In this document: positions 16,895 to 26,153 of the stretch, piece by piece
Layout: each line of letters starts with the position of its first letter
Numbering within the stretch: the first letter of the stretch is position 1
Assembly (NCBI GenBank): GCA_014695295.1
Contig: JACJNY010000079.1
Coordinates: 1-64,000 of the forward strand
DNA length: 64,000 nucleotides
Direction of reading: 5' to 3'
From: Microcoleus sp. FACHB-61
GTDB lineage: Bacteria; Cyanobacteriota; Cyanobacteriia; Cyanobacteriales; Microcoleaceae
Position numbers and translations under genes: made by a program
Notes under the pieces: generated by a model
What the model saw: only the letters and a program-made list of their open reading frames with translations
Databases searched by the model: none
Told to the model about the DNA's origin: nothing

Positions 16895-19816
16895 TTAAGA
16901 CTTGGCTAGGAGCAGCACTAAACGAGCGACAATTAAATTGTTTTCTAATATTTCTAAAGAAAAGTTTCCCCCCATTAAGCGTACCGCTCGCTGACAAATT
17001 AACAGATTTTGCACGATCGACCTATTGGAAGTAGAAACGGCTAATATATCAGGCCCGGAACCGCCGTTGAAGGCAGCAATTAACTGTCGATCGCACGCGC
17101 CGCTATCGATCACAGACAATTCTAGCAAATCTTTCCCCAACAACTTAGAGCGAATCTCAATCTTGTCACCAGCTCCAGAGCGTCTGCAAGCCGTCGCCAC
17201 CAATTCGCACAGTATCAAATCCAGCTTGATGCTGTCCCCGCGAACGCTCAAAGTCTGGCCTGCAGGCATCGACACAGCAGTTTCTCTGTGCACTTCCAGC
17301 AAGACTTCCGACTGTTTGACCAGGGAGGCCGTTCGATCGAGCGATCGTCTCAGCCAAGCGCTCACAGGCACCGCATCTTGTGCGAATTGCAACCGCCACT
17401 GTTCGTGTTTCAGCAGCAAATGAGTTGACCCCAAAGCATTGCCAATTTGCCGCAAAACCTGTTGGTAGCGCAAAGTTTTCAGAGCATCCTTTTGTTCCTT
17501 CACCGACTGGAAAATCGACTGACTCAACTCCCCCAACTCCTTCACCCCCGCTCCCACAGTGCGGTAAAAATCCTCAAAACGGCGCTGTTTGTACCAGTTG
17601 AGCAGCTCCAGATCCAATCTGTGCGACTCCTGGGCCGATTGCACCGCCAAATACCTGCGCCACCAAGCCAACTGAGACGCCATCGAGCTGAGTAAACTCA
17701 CCGACAACTCCGACCACTGGCGGCCCGGAGCGTCTGCAGCCACCACAATGCCCGTCGGAGCGTGTTCTGGGGCCGTCCGCAGCGCCACCGTCAGAATCTC
17801 GCCAATTCCCGGACTGCGGAGCCAGCGCTTCGTCGCCAGCGGCAGTTGGCTAGTGCTCTGTTGCAGCACGCCCGATTCTGCCAGGGTTTGTTGGATCAAG
17901 GCATCTGTTCGGACAGGAATCACCGCCTCGGAATTGAGCGCAAATACGGGATTGGCAGCTAGCGCCGTCGCAATTGAACCTTCCTCCTCACCGGGATTCC
18001 AAGTAATTACGGCTACTAAAGGACAGGAAAGTGTCTGGGAAACGTGTTGAGCAAAGTTACGATCGAGCTTTTGTAACGGCAACTCTGGGAACATCGTCGG
18101 TGAAGCAGCAGATATCGGTTGCTCAGATTGCTCCTCGCGAGAATGCTCCAAAACCGCCAAACCCGATTTGAGCAATCGCTCAAATTGCTGATATTTGTCG
18201 ATTTCCGAACTCTGCTGCCAAGAGTGCAGGATCAATCCTAGCTGTTGGCTCACTAGCCGAACTAAATCTTGCTCCGAGCGCCTCCAAGTGCGAGTTGCAT
18301 TGTGCCCGACAACCAGCAAACCCTCGATCGATTTTCGATTAGCGATTTTCGATTTTAGATTCGGGTTTTCTCCCTCTTTCTTTTTCGCCCGGGTGTTCGA
18401 TGCCAAAAGCGATCGCACCCCCGCCTCCGCCAGCACTTCCCGCCAAGCGCCCAACCGCCCGTCTTCCTCCCAATTTTCAATAGCCACAGGTTCGCTTTCT
18501 TGCAACAGCCCCACGTCAGCCACATCGAGGGCGTTGAGCGGCGACGGCACTGACCTGCGGTTGCGGGGCAGATTTTGGCAGACAATTTCAAAGCGATTTT
18601 GTTCTTCGCCGTACAGCAGCAGCAAAAAGTATTCGCATTTGAGCCGCCCGCACAACTGCTCGGCGGTATTTTTCAAAGTCGCCTCCCAGTCAGCATCGCT
18701 GTAGATGGCGCGAGCTATTCCCGCAGTTAAATCTCGATCGATCTCAGTTTGCTGAATTTTCTCCTCCATCTCCGACACAGGAGCCGTCAGAGCCACTAAC
18801 CGCGCCGCTCCCTGCAGGTAATGCTTTTCATTGTCTTGCCAAATCCGAGGTTCGCCGGCTTCGACTGCCAAAAATCCCAACAATTCCCCTTCTGAAACAA
18901 TCGGCGCAGCCAACAGAGAGCGAGCGCGGATTTGCTGCATCAACCGCCCCGTCAGCTCCGTTTTCAGAGAACTTTGAGATTCACCGATCCAAACCATTTC
19001 TTCCCTGCCCAAAGCCTGATAAAATTCGCCCAAGTCTTGAACGGTGATGCCCGAAGCCGCTCGGCCCGGCGCGCCCAAACCCGGCGCAACTTCGCGGTTG
19101 CTGACTCGGCGCCAAAAATAGCGCCGCTCTCGCTCAAACCAATAAACATTGGTGCGCGTCGGCTCGATAAATTTATGGGCTTGTTCGACAACCGCTTGCA
19201 AGTATTGGTCGAGCGATCGCAATTCCCCCAACTGCGAAATCAGCGCTAAAAGAGACTCATCTGGGTGTTTGACTTGTTGTCGCTGCCAGTCTTTTTCTAT
19301 TTGGTAAAGAGCAGTTGCCAGCGCTCCAAATACGATCGCCAACTGCGTTTTTTCCCCCGACTTTGGCGACGCTCCCCACACCTCTGTCCCGAGCAAAATC
19401 ACGCCGTAGCAGCGGTCTTTGTAGCGGAGCGGAAACAGAGTCGTGCCTTGAATATTGAAAGTGTGAGCTGCTTTGCGCCATTCTCCGGCTCTACTTTCCG
19501 ATCGCAAATCCGGCACTCCCACCGGCCGGAGCTGAATCACCACTTGTTCCAGCAAATCCCCCGGGCTGAGGGCAAACCGCTGTTTGAGAAAAGACTGGTC
19601 GCCGTTAGGAGTCATGCCGCCTTTCCCCAACAATCTGTGGGCCTGTCGATCGTATAACCCGATCCAAATCAACCCCCAGTCAAATTCCGTTTGCAAGTAA
19701 CCGAGTGTGGTCGAAAGTAGGACTTCAACATTCTCCTCTTCTCGGAGAGTCTGGAGAACGCGTTCCAGGGTCGCCATTTGTTCGTCTAAATCCTTCGGTC
19801 TTTGCTGCTGCCCCAT
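16895..19816 (-). CDS. Multi-GAF-domain signalling protein with degenerate histidine-kinase-like C-terminus
   Basis: 973 residues from ATG 19816 (a GTG at 19834 is in frame). It begins with a short coiled coil, followed by tandem GAF-like regions at about 25-170, 195-350, 360-540 and 580-740. The C-terminus (about 760-970) has a dimerisation-helix-like region and a HATPase_c-like fold: an N-box-like CELVATAC without the usual Asn, a DSGACD G1-like motif and a glycine-rich GGNFSLE near the end. No clear phospho-acceptor His box is seen, so it may be a pseudokinase or a regulator of another kinase. No Cys with chromophore context stands out in the GAF domains. It is probably cytoplasmic. Confidence 0.8.
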   Translation of the reverse strand: MGQQQRPKDLDEQMATLERVLQTLREEENVEVLLSTTLGYLQTEFDWGLIWIGLYDRQAHRLLGKGGMTPNGDQSFLKQRFALSPGDLLEQVVIQLRPVGVPDLRSESRAGEWRKAAHTFNIQGTTLFPLRYKDRCYGVILLGTEVWGASPKSGEKTQLAIVFGALATALYQIEKDWQRQQVKHPDESLLALISQLGELRSLDQYLQAVVEQAHKFIEPTRTNVYWFERERRYFWRRVSNREVAPGLGAPGRAASGITVQDLGEFYQALGREEMVWIGESQSSLKTELTGRLMQQIRARSLLAAPIVSEGELLGFLAVEAGEPRIWQDNEKHYLQGAARLVALTAPVSEMEEKIQQTEIDRDLTAGIARAIYSDADWEATLKNTAEQLCGRLKCEYFLLLLYGEEQNRFEIVCQNLPRNRRSVPSPLNALDVADVGLLQESEPVAIENWEEDGRLGAWREVLAEAGVRSLLASNTRAKKKEGENPNLKSKIANRKSIEGLLVVGHNATRTWRRSEQDLVRLVSQQLGLILHSWQQSSEIDKYQQFERLLKSGLAVLEHSREEQSEQPISAASPTMFPELPLQKLDRNFAQHVSQTLSCPLVAVITWNPGEEEGSIATALAANPVFALNSEAVIPVRTDALIQQTLAESGVLQQSTSQLPLATKRWLRSPGIGEILTVALRTAPEHAPTGIVVAADAPGRQWSELSVSLLSSMASQLAWWRRYLAVQSAQESHRLDLELLNWYKQRRFEDFYRTVGAGVKELGELSQSIFQSVKEQKDALKTLRYQQVLRQIGNALGSTHLLLKHEQWRLQFAQDAVPVSAWLRRSLDRTASLVKQSEVLLEVHRETAVSMPAGQTLSVRGDSIKLDLILCELVATACRRSGAGDKIEIRSKLLGKDLLELSVIDSGACDRQLIAAFNGGSGPDILAVSTSNRSIVQNLLICQRAVRLMGGNFSLEILENNLIVARLVLLLAKS

Positions 19817-20047
19817 TTCCAAGCTTCCCCGCACCTTTGTCTAATTTAAAATTACTAACTTAAAAATTCAAAAAAATAAAATACAAAAGAATCAACTTAT
19901 AATATAATCGTCTCACTTATCCCTCAATCTCAAACATTGGATAAAGCCGATCGAAGTTGAAGTAAAAACTTCGCCTTCACTGTCTGCTCCTGAATATTTT
20001 TATTTCCCTTCTCATTTCTAATTTGTAAATTGCCCCAGTACAAATCA

Positions 20048-21208
20048 TTGGATATTTATCAATCAAGTGTACGCCCGCTGTTGTTTTCCGTATTGAAAAC
20101 CGATGCCGAGTGGCTGCACAACCGCACTCTCCAAGTTCTCGAACTCGCAGCCAGAACCCAGTCAAACCCAGCAACCAGCCAAATGCTCTGGCGATTGCAG
20201 AAATCTTTGGGAGTCCAAGATTCTCGCCTCGAACAATCTTTGTGGGGACTGAGCTTTAACAATCCTGTCGGCTTAGCCGCCGGATTTGATAAAAACGGCG
20301 TAGCTGCCGATATTTGGGCAAATTTTGGCTTTGGCTTTGCCGAACTCGGCACTGTCACTTGTCAACCACAGCCGGGAAACCCCCAACCTCGCTTGTTTCG
20401 ATTGACTCAGGACAGTGCAGCCCTCAACCGCATGGGATTTAACAATCAAGGAGCCGCGGCAATGGCAGCCCGGTTTCAGGCAGCACAGAAACAGTCAAAA
20501 TTCGATGCCTCGCGCCCCATGCCTCAGTCTCGGTTTCCCTTGGGCATCAATCTCGGTAAATCTAAGGTAACACCGTTAGAGCAAGCCGCAGCCGACTATT
20601 TGGAGAGTTTTAAGCTGCTGAAAGATTGGGGCGACTATTTTGTAGTCAACGTTTCCTCTCCGAATACACCGGGGTTGCGATCGCTCCAAGATGCTGCTGG
20701 GCTTAGCACAATTTTGGAAATTTTGCAACAAGAAAATCGGGGAATTAAGCCAATTTTAGTCAAGATTGCGCCGGATTTGGAGTCCGAGGCGATCGTATCC
20801 ATCCTCGACTTAGCAAAAACCTACCAACTAGCAGGAATTATCGCCACAAATACCACCATCCGCCGCGACGGATTGAAAACACAAATATTGCGAGAAACAG
20901 GCAAACCAATCGCCGAAGAAGCCGGGGGAATTAGCGGGCTTCCTGTGCGGGAGCGATCGACAGAAGTAATCCGATTTATCTGGCAATATACAAAAGGCGA
21001 ATTACCCATAATTGGAGTTGGCGGCATTTTCACGGCAGAAGATGCTTGGGAAAAAATCGCCGCCGGTGCGAGTTTAATTCAAGTTTACACCGGTTGGGTT
21101 TACGAAGGGCCTTGGATGGTGCGCCGGATTCTCCAAGGTTTGTTGCAAAAGTTAGAAGAACGCGGATTTAGTTCTATTTCTGAGGCAGTAGGTTGCGGGA
21201 ATAAATAG
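20048..21208 (+). CDS. pyrD: Dihydroorotate dehydrogenase (quinone), class 2
   Basis: 386 residues from the TTG at 20048, which gives the family-like N-terminus [13 protein letters not shown]; a TTG at 20030 would add six residues. Class 2 features are clear: an N-terminal membrane-associating helix pair (1-45), [23 protein letters not shown], and the [10 protein letters not shown] motif with the catalytic Ser. FMN phosphate-binding elements ([26 protein letters not shown]) lie near the end. It oxidises dihydroorotate to orotate with quinone as acceptor in pyrimidine synthesis, on the inner face of the membrane. A broken second copy of its last 216 bp lies at 21779. Confidence 0.95.
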   Translation: MDIYQSSVRPLLFSVLKTDAEWLHNRTLQVLELAARTQSNPATSQMLWRLQKSLGVQDSRLEQSLWGLSFNNPVGLAAGFDKNGVAADIWANFGFGFAELGTVTCQPQPGNPQPRLFRLTQDSAALNRMGFNNQGAAAMAARFQAAQKQSKFDASRPMPQSRFPLGINLGKSKVTPLEQAAADYLESFKLLKDWGDYFVVNVSSPNTPGLRSLQDAAGLSTILEILQQENRGIKPILVKIAPDLESEAIVSILDLAKTYQLAGIIATNTTIRRDGLKTQILRETGKPIAEEAGGISGLPVRERSTEVIRFIWQYTKGELPIIGVGGIFTAEDAWEKIAAGASLIQVYTGWVYEGPWMVRRILQGLLQKLEERGFSSISEAVGCGNK

Positions 21209-21324
21209 GTAAGAGAAAACCAATCATGTCTTTCAGTTTTCATAGGAGGAATGGTTATCATTCAGTATCAAATTGGAAAACCCATTGAAGAACCTATTAA
21301 AGAACTCATTATTCAGTTGCAGCC

Positions 21325-21564
21325 TCACGATGCCCAGCAAGTTTTTTCCGGAAACATTCCCGCTTTCCAATGTTGGCGAACCTTGACTGCGGCTGGCATG
21401 AAAAATGCTTCTGAATTATTAACAGGTGGTTGTTTAAGTTCTTTGACTGCTCCGCTGGATTTATCTAGCCACAAGGCTCCAAGATGATCTTCATCTGGTC
21501 CGAAGTGGTAAATGACGGCAGTATCATCCTCTTGTTCTTTCAAAAGTAAAACGTAAAAACCCAT
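21325..21564 (-). CDS. Small conserved-looking protein of unknown function
   Basis: 79 residues, beginning MGFYVLLLKEQEDDTAVIYHFGP and ending AVKVRQHWKAGMFPEKTCWAS. Composition and the mix of hydrophobic and charged residues look genuine, and I have an impression of a small bacterial family ending in PDKTCWAS, not verified. There is no membrane segment. An overlapping plus-strand frame (21251-21487) has an AGGAGG immediately before its ATG, too close for good initiation, so I prefer the minus strand. It separates intact pyrD from the broken copy. Confidence 0.55.
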   Translation of the reverse strand: MGFYVLLLKEQEDDTAVIYHFGPDEDHLGALWLDKSSGAVKELKQPPVNNSEAFFMPAAVKVRQHWKAGMFPEKTCWAS

Positions 21565-21640
21565 ATTTCGTTTTGTGGTGAGTTAGTTTTTTATAATTCT
21601 CCTCTAACAGAACTGGTTTGCTGACAGCGTAACACTGTAC

Positions 21641-21699
21641 TAGGACTTACGCAAATTACCTGACCAGACACTACCTTTAGTAGTAATGTGCAAGTCCTA
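21641..21699. repeat. AGGACTTACGC-type palindromic repeat
   Basis: The element begins TAGGACTTACGC and ends AAGTCCTA, giving 8-bp terminal inverted repeats, with an inner TAGTAGTAA.GTGCA block. The copy at 23787-23841 shares both the head and the inner block. It is a dispersed intergenic repeat. Confidence 0.65.
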
Positions 21700-21778
21700 T
21701 TTAAGTCAATACCTTCTGCTATGGCTGCGGTGGTGGATTCCAGGGGCGACCGGAGTCTAAAGTTGCTTCGTGTGCCCT

Positions 21779-21994
21779 AAAGGCGAATTGCCCATAATTG
21801 GAGTTGGTGGCATTTTCACCGCCGAAGATGCTTGGGAAAAAATAGCCGCCGGTGCGAGTTTAATTCAAGTTTAAACCGGTTGGGTTTACGAAGAGCCTTG
21901 GATGGTGCGTCGGATTCTCCAAGGGTTGTTGCAAAAGTTAGAAGAACGCGGATTTAGTTCTATTTCTGAGGCAGTAGGTTCGGACAATCAATAG
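21779..21994 (+). pseudogene. Broken copy of the 3' end of pyrD
   Basis: 216 bp align without gaps to 20993-21208, the last 71 codons plus stop of pyrD. One codon is a stop (TAA at 21872 where pyrD has TAC). Most other differences are silent third-position changes (TTA/TTG, GGC/GGT, ACG/ACC, GCA/GCC, ATC/ATA, CGC/CGT, GGT/GGG), with one missense Gly to Glu and a divergent last four codons. This pattern suggests divergence as a functional sequence before truncation, so it may derive from a second pyrD allele rather than a fresh local duplication. Confidence 0.9.
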
Positions 21995-22306
21995 ATATAG
22001 GACTGTTGACTGTTGACTGTGAGTAAAAAAAATGAAAATTGCGCGAATTATTTGTTGGCCTCGGGATTCGACTTTACGCCCAACGAGGAAGCGCGGATTT
22101 GATATCATTCCGGCCTTACTGCCGGAATTGATATGACTCACAGTGCGATCGCTAAAAAAGTATCAGGCAATACCCTACCAACAGTTCCCTAACATTAATT
22201 CTACAATAAATAAATCTTTTCCAGGAACTTTAATCTATTACATCAAAAGTAAATGGGCGCTCAAAATCTTCAACAATCTTAACAAGCCGATTTATCTAAC
22301 ACGCAT

Positions 22307-23758
22307 CTAATCAAATATTTCCGCTAATTTCAAAGCATTAACTTGAGCTTGAGCTTTATGCAGCGACTCCTGCCATTCCCTTTCTGGATCGCTATCAGCA
22401 ACAATCCCCGCACCCACTTGTCCCCAAACAACTCCCCCGCTCGTACCGTCACTTTTTGGTGCATATAAAAGGGTGCGAATCAAAATATTTAAATCCAGGT
22501 TGCCGCGCCAGTCCAAATAACCGCAGGAACCGTAAAATAAACTGCGCTTCACGGGTTCCAATTCTTCGATGATTTCCAGACAGCGCACTTTCGGACAACC
22601 TGTAATCGTACCGCCCGGAAATACCCCTCGAATTAAGTCGATCGCGTCGCAATCTCGTCTTAATGTACCGATAACATTACTGACGAGGTGCATCACGTGA
22701 CTGTAGCGTTCAATGGTCAGAAATTCGTTAACTTTTACCGAGCCCCATTCACACACCCTCCCGATATCGTTGCGCTCTAAGTCAACTAACATAATATGTT
22801 CGGCTCTTTCTTTGATATTCTCTATTAATTCCTGTGCTAAGTGCTCATCTTGAATTCGGGTTAAACCTCGCGGTCTCGTTCCCGCGATCGGTCTAGTATC
22901 CACTTTTTTTCCTAATAATTGAACGAGTCTTTCCGGCGAACAACTAACTATCGCCCCCCACGGAGTTTGCCAATAACTTGCAAAAGGCGAAGGATTGATC
23001 CGTTGCAAAGCGCGGTAAATTGACCAACTACTGCAATCTGTACGGGCTTCAAACCGCAAAGATAAATTAGCCTGAAAAATATCGCCCGCATGAATATACT
23101 TCTGAGCTTTTCGCACTATTTCTTTATACTGACTCTGAGATAATTGGAAAATAGGAGTAGCGGAATTTTGTTGATAATTTTCCGGTAAATTATTCTGGAT
23201 TATTTCTCCCTCAGCTTGCCCTAATTGATGCTGCATAACATCGAGGTGAGAAGGTTGACTCGCAGCCAACCAGAGAATTTGCGTTTGACCGTCTAAAACC
23301 GCAAAAGATTCTGGTTCGTACCAACAGCTAACCGGGAAAGGAAGCGGATCGGTATTGAGTTGGGGCAGGTGTTCGATTTCCCATGCTAAATCATAACCTA
23401 GCCATCCCAACCAACCCCCGCTAAAAGGAATCTCCGGCGGTAAATTCACTGCTAAATTTTGCTTTTGAGAGTCCAAAAGAGCGCGCAAAAAAGGTAAAAT
23501 TTCACCGACTGGCGGTGTCCATAGCTGAGATTGACCATCAATTATCCGGGGAGAACCTGCACAAATAGAATATCGTGCCAATTTAGTAGAAGATGTAACT
23601 GGACTTTCTAGCAGAACGGCCATATCGCGGGGGAAACAATCCGATATTGAGCTTGCACTGTCGGCAGTTTTACCTAGAAATAAAGTTTGAAAAATCTCCG
23701 ATCCGCTGCGCTGATTTAGGGGAAGCTTTCGCCAATGCCAAGGTTGTATTTGTTTCAT
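22307..23758 (-). CDS. pabB: Aminodeoxychorismate synthase component I (chorismate-binding)
   Basis: 483 residues from ATG 23758; GTG 23782 is also in frame and no strong ribosome site separates the two. The C-terminal chorismate-binding domain is intact: PIAGTRPRG, ERNDIGRVC, HLVSNVIG, PGGTITGCPK and GYLDWRGNLDLNILIRT. It forms 4-amino-4-deoxychorismate from chorismate with glutamine-derived ammonia, the first step towards p-aminobenzoate and folate. Anthranilate synthase component I is similar, but the downstream position after a pabC-type lyase favours PabB. No PabA/amidotransferase gene is in the window. Confidence 0.88.
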   Translation of the reverse strand: MKQIQPWHWRKLPLNQRSGSEIFQTLFLGKTADSASSISDCFPRDMAVLLESPVTSSTKLARYSICAGSPRIIDGQSQLWTPPVGEILPFLRALLDSQKQNLAVNLPPEIPFSGGWLGWLGYDLAWEIEHLPQLNTDPLPFPVSCWYEPESFAVLDGQTQILWLAASQPSHLDVMQHQLGQAEGEIIQNNLPENYQQNSATPIFQLSQSQYKEIVRKAQKYIHAGDIFQANLSLRFEARTDCSSWSIYRALQRINPSPFASYWQTPWGAIVSCSPERLVQLLGKKVDTRPIAGTRPRGLTRIQDEHLAQELIENIKERAEHIMLVDLERNDIGRVCEWGSVKVNEFLTIERYSHVMHLVSNVIGTLRRDCDAIDLIRGVFPGGTITGCPKVRCLEIIEELEPVKRSLFYGSCGYLDWRGNLDLNILIRTLLYAPKSDGTSGGVVWGQVGAGIVADSDPEREWQESLHKAQAQVNALKLAEIFD

Positions 23759-23786
23759 AATAGATTGCACTATGGTTAACACTTTC

Positions 23787-23841
23787 AGGACTTACGCTAC
23801 GAGTCAATTTTGACACTATCTGTAGTAGTAAGGTGCACAGT
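23787..23841. repeat. AGGACTTACGC-type repeat between pabC and pabB
   Basis: This is a second copy of the element at 21641-21699: AGGACTTACGC followed by CACTATCTGTAGTAGTAAGGTGCA. It lies in the short space between two genes that should be co-transcribed, so it would be present in the mRNA as a structured spacer. Confidence 0.55.
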
Positions 23842-23875
23842 TGCCACCATACTAAAATCGATTGAAAGCGTTATT

Positions 23876-24547
23876 TTAGCCATTACTGACAACTTTCCAA
23901 ACATCTCGGCTTGCTTCTTTTTTGAGGCGTATCCAACCCCTAACGGAGTTAATGAGAAATAGAGTTTGGGTACTGTGCAAATCATCTAAGGTAATTAATT
24001 CTTCTCTGATTTTTCCCTCCTCTAAAAGTTGAGAACGAAACGTCCCCGGTAATAAACCGCACTTGACGGGAGGTGTGATTAGACCTGCGGGTGTATCGAG
24101 CACGATATTGGCGATCGTGGATTCGGTGATAACTCCATCTTGATTCCACAGAAAGACATCCTGATATTCGGGCTGCGACTCCAAAGCCATTGTATAAGGC
24201 AATCGGTAAGTTGTCTTGTGGTAAAGAAATGGGTTTTGAGAATCGATCGGTTTGCGGGCAATTCCCACAGATGCACCGATTTTTAAGATACCGCTATCTA
24301 GTGTATGAGCTTGTAATTTTATGTTTCCCTCACAAGATATTGTTAACCGTATTTTTTGTTTGACTGACCCGCAAGTCATACTTAATGCTTGTAAAGCATT
24401 GCTTGCTTCTGTTAGCGATAGAGGGAAATTAAAATAATCAGCCGATCTCTCTAATCTTTGAAGATGTCTGTCTAGCAAAAAATAGCCGTTTTTGGGTTCC
24501 CATAAAAATGATTCCAGCAATTCAAAGTTTGGCTGTTGTTGAATCAT
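23876..24547 (-). CDS. pabC: Aminodeoxychorismate lyase (class IV PLP enzyme)
   Basis: 223 residues, slightly shorter than typical. Class IV aminotransferase-fold features are visible: the PLP-binding Lys111 in LYHKTTYR, and ITESTIANIVLD with the conserved Glu, followed by TPPVKCGLLPGTFR. It releases pyruvate from aminodeoxychorismate to give p-aminobenzoate for folate. It lies directly upstream of pabB on the same strand (about 117 bp apart), so the pair probably forms a pabC-pabB operon. Branched-chain or D-amino-acid aminotransferase is the alternative, but context argues against it. Confidence 0.88.
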   Translation of the reverse strand: MIQQQPNFELLESFLWEPKNGYFLLDRHLQRLERSADYFNFPLSLTEASNALQALSMTCGSVKQKIRLTISCEGNIKLQAHTLDSGILKIGASVGIARKPIDSQNPFLYHKTTYRLPYTMALESQPEYQDVFLWNQDGVITESTIANIVLDTPAGLITPPVKCGLLPGTFRSQLLEEGKIREELITLDDLHSTQTLFLINSVRGWIRLKKEASRDVWKVVSNG

Positions 24548-24643
24548 ATTTTTTTCAATATAATGTAAATTCGGTAACTAGACAATTTTTAAACCCGCGA
24601 AGCAGTCTGTTTGTGTAATTATATAGGAAGTTAACTTGAATTT

Positions 24644-25303
24644 ATGTTGCCTAAATCCTTTATATTTCAATGGCGCCTTGCCATCGGGCTGTTAATATTA
24701 ACCTCAGTGATAACACCGCTAGCCCTCAACTACTACGTCCGATTTGTTACCCGCAACTACCGCCACAGCGATATAGCTAACGTACCTGCTGAATCCATCG
24801 CTATAGTTTTTGGTGCGGGAGTTTGGGAAGATGGCACTCCAAGCCCCATGTTAGCCGATCGAGTGCAAGCAGCCGTCGATTTGTACAAAGCGGGGCGAGT
24901 GGACAAACTTTTGATGACAGGAGACAATAGCAGCCTCGATTACAACGAAGTCCAAGCAATGCAGGACTACGCCGAAGCCCAAGGCGTACCGATTGATAAT
25001 ATCATTCTCGATTATGCCGGATTTAGTACCTATGAAAGTTGCTACCGTGCGAAAGAGATTTTTGGCATAACGCAGGCTGTTTTAGTTACCCAAAACTTTC
25101 ACTTAGCCCGCGCTGTTTATACCTGTCGCCGGTTGGGCATAAAGGCGATCGGTTTAGGAACGCCGGATTGGGGAAAATTTAGCCATAAGGGCATGATTCA
25201 CTACAGTTTCCGCGAATTTTTGGCAGTCCTCAAAGCGCTTTGGGAAGTGCGCGTTACCCGTCCGGAACCGACTTTTTTGGGGCCGTTTGAAGGAATCAAA
25301 TAA
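24644..25303 (+). CDS. SanA/YdcF-like DUF218 membrane protein
   Basis: 219 residues. It has an N-terminal membrane anchor (residues about 10-32), then a DUF218 domain: IAIVFGAGVWEDGTPSPMLADRV, LLMTGDN, the YESCYRAKEIFG helix and VLVTQNFHLARAVYTCRRLG. Family members such as E. coli SanA affect envelope barrier function; the biochemical activity is unknown. The spacing of Asp, Thr-Gly-Asp and His residues suggests a small-molecule or metal site. A second, more distant DUF218 protein is at 46005. Confidence 0.87.
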   Translation: MLPKSFIFQWRLAIGLLILTSVITPLALNYYVRFVTRNYRHSDIANVPAESIAIVFGAGVWEDGTPSPMLADRVQAAVDLYKAGRVDKLLMTGDNSSLDYNEVQAMQDYAEAQGVPIDNIILDYAGFSTYESCYRAKEIFGITQAVLVTQNFHLARAVYTCRRLGIKAIGLGTPDWGKFSHKGMIHYSFREFLAVLKALWEVRVTRPEPTFLGPFEGIK

Positions 25304-25488
25304 AAGTTATGGGTGTTCTGTTGAAGACTTTAGTCTTTAGAGCAAGGACTTTATTCCTCACTAAAAACTGGTTTTATTACAATTAACCGGACATCAGGTA
25401 AGTCCGGGAGTTGTAAGTTTTGAGTTAAACAAAACTTACAACAAAACTCACAAATCATAACTCGCCCGTTGCGGTAGCGCTCCATAAC

Positions 25489-25716
25489 TTACTCGCGTTT
25501 GGAAAGCCCCGCCAGCGACCAAGTTAGGCTCACCATCATTAAACGACCTAGAGCCTTCAAACGGTCTTCGGCGTTATTTTCAATCGCTTGAGACAGAGTT
25601 TCAGACTTAACATTTATCGACGATTCTTCAGCAGTTTCTGCTGGTTTTTCCAACTGGGGTTGTTCAGAAGATGTCTCAAGGCTGACTTGTGACTGCTGAT
25701 TTTTTTCTTCGGTCAT
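25489..25716 (-). CDS. Small acidic protein of unknown function
   Basis: 75 residues from ATG 25716, which has AGGAGG about 11 nt upstream (a GTG at 25728 overlaps that site). The first 50 residues are Glu/Gln/Ser-rich and probably disordered. The last 25 (DRLKALGRLMMVSLTWSLAGLSKRE) form an amphipathic or weakly hydrophobic helix that might touch a membrane. I recognise no family. Confidence 0.6.
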   Translation of the reverse strand: MTEEKNQQSQVSLETSSEQPQLEKPAETAEESSINVKSETLSQAIENNAEDRLKALGRLMMVSLTWSLAGLSKRE

Positions 25717-26153
25717 TTTCTGAGTCACCTCCTGGAGTTATTGCATACATAACCCTTAATACAAATGTAATTTCTTTGTATCCGGGATTTGGCGAGTCAA
25801 GTTTTCCGTACCCGACAATCGCAGTTACCAACTGACTTAAAAGTTTTGATTTCAGTTGTTAGCTATCTTAAATAGCACTTAGCCAATTTTCCTCAAAAAC
25901 GATGTTTATTCACAGATATGTAGTCCTCCACCACATTTTTGTAAGAAACGGGATTTCTGAGCGTAACTTTCGTTGAATTCAAAAATAACCCACTACTACC
26001 GATGATGCACATCACTGAATTGTTATATTTACTTAACAGTAATATTTCCGAGATTCTGATATTGTTAAAGCTTAACAATTAATTTTGCTCGGATTTATCT
26101 CAATCTGCAAGCAACCGTCTGGAAATTCTTAAGAAACTGAAGGTGTAGAGCCG
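25717..26153. other. Intergenic region upstream of the transaldolase gene
   Basis: An A/T-rich divergent spacer. Weak open frames have no start or ribosome site. It must hold the promoters of the small acidic gene and of the transaldolase gene, but I cannot place them with confidence. Confidence 0.5.

Larger units (their letters stand above)
21565..22306. other. Repeat-rich intergenic region between pyrD and pabB
   Basis: No intact gene is seen. It contains an AGGACTT palindromic repeat (21641-21699) and the pyrD 3' fragment (21779-21994). The remainder is A/T-rich and unassigned. Confidence 0.6.

Noticed and set aside
21251-21487. 78-codon plus-strand frame after pyrD with AGGAGG just before ATG
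   Set aside because: The Shine-Dalgarno abuts the ATG (about 1 nt), and the minus-strand frame over the same DNA looks more protein-like. Kept as a possibility only.
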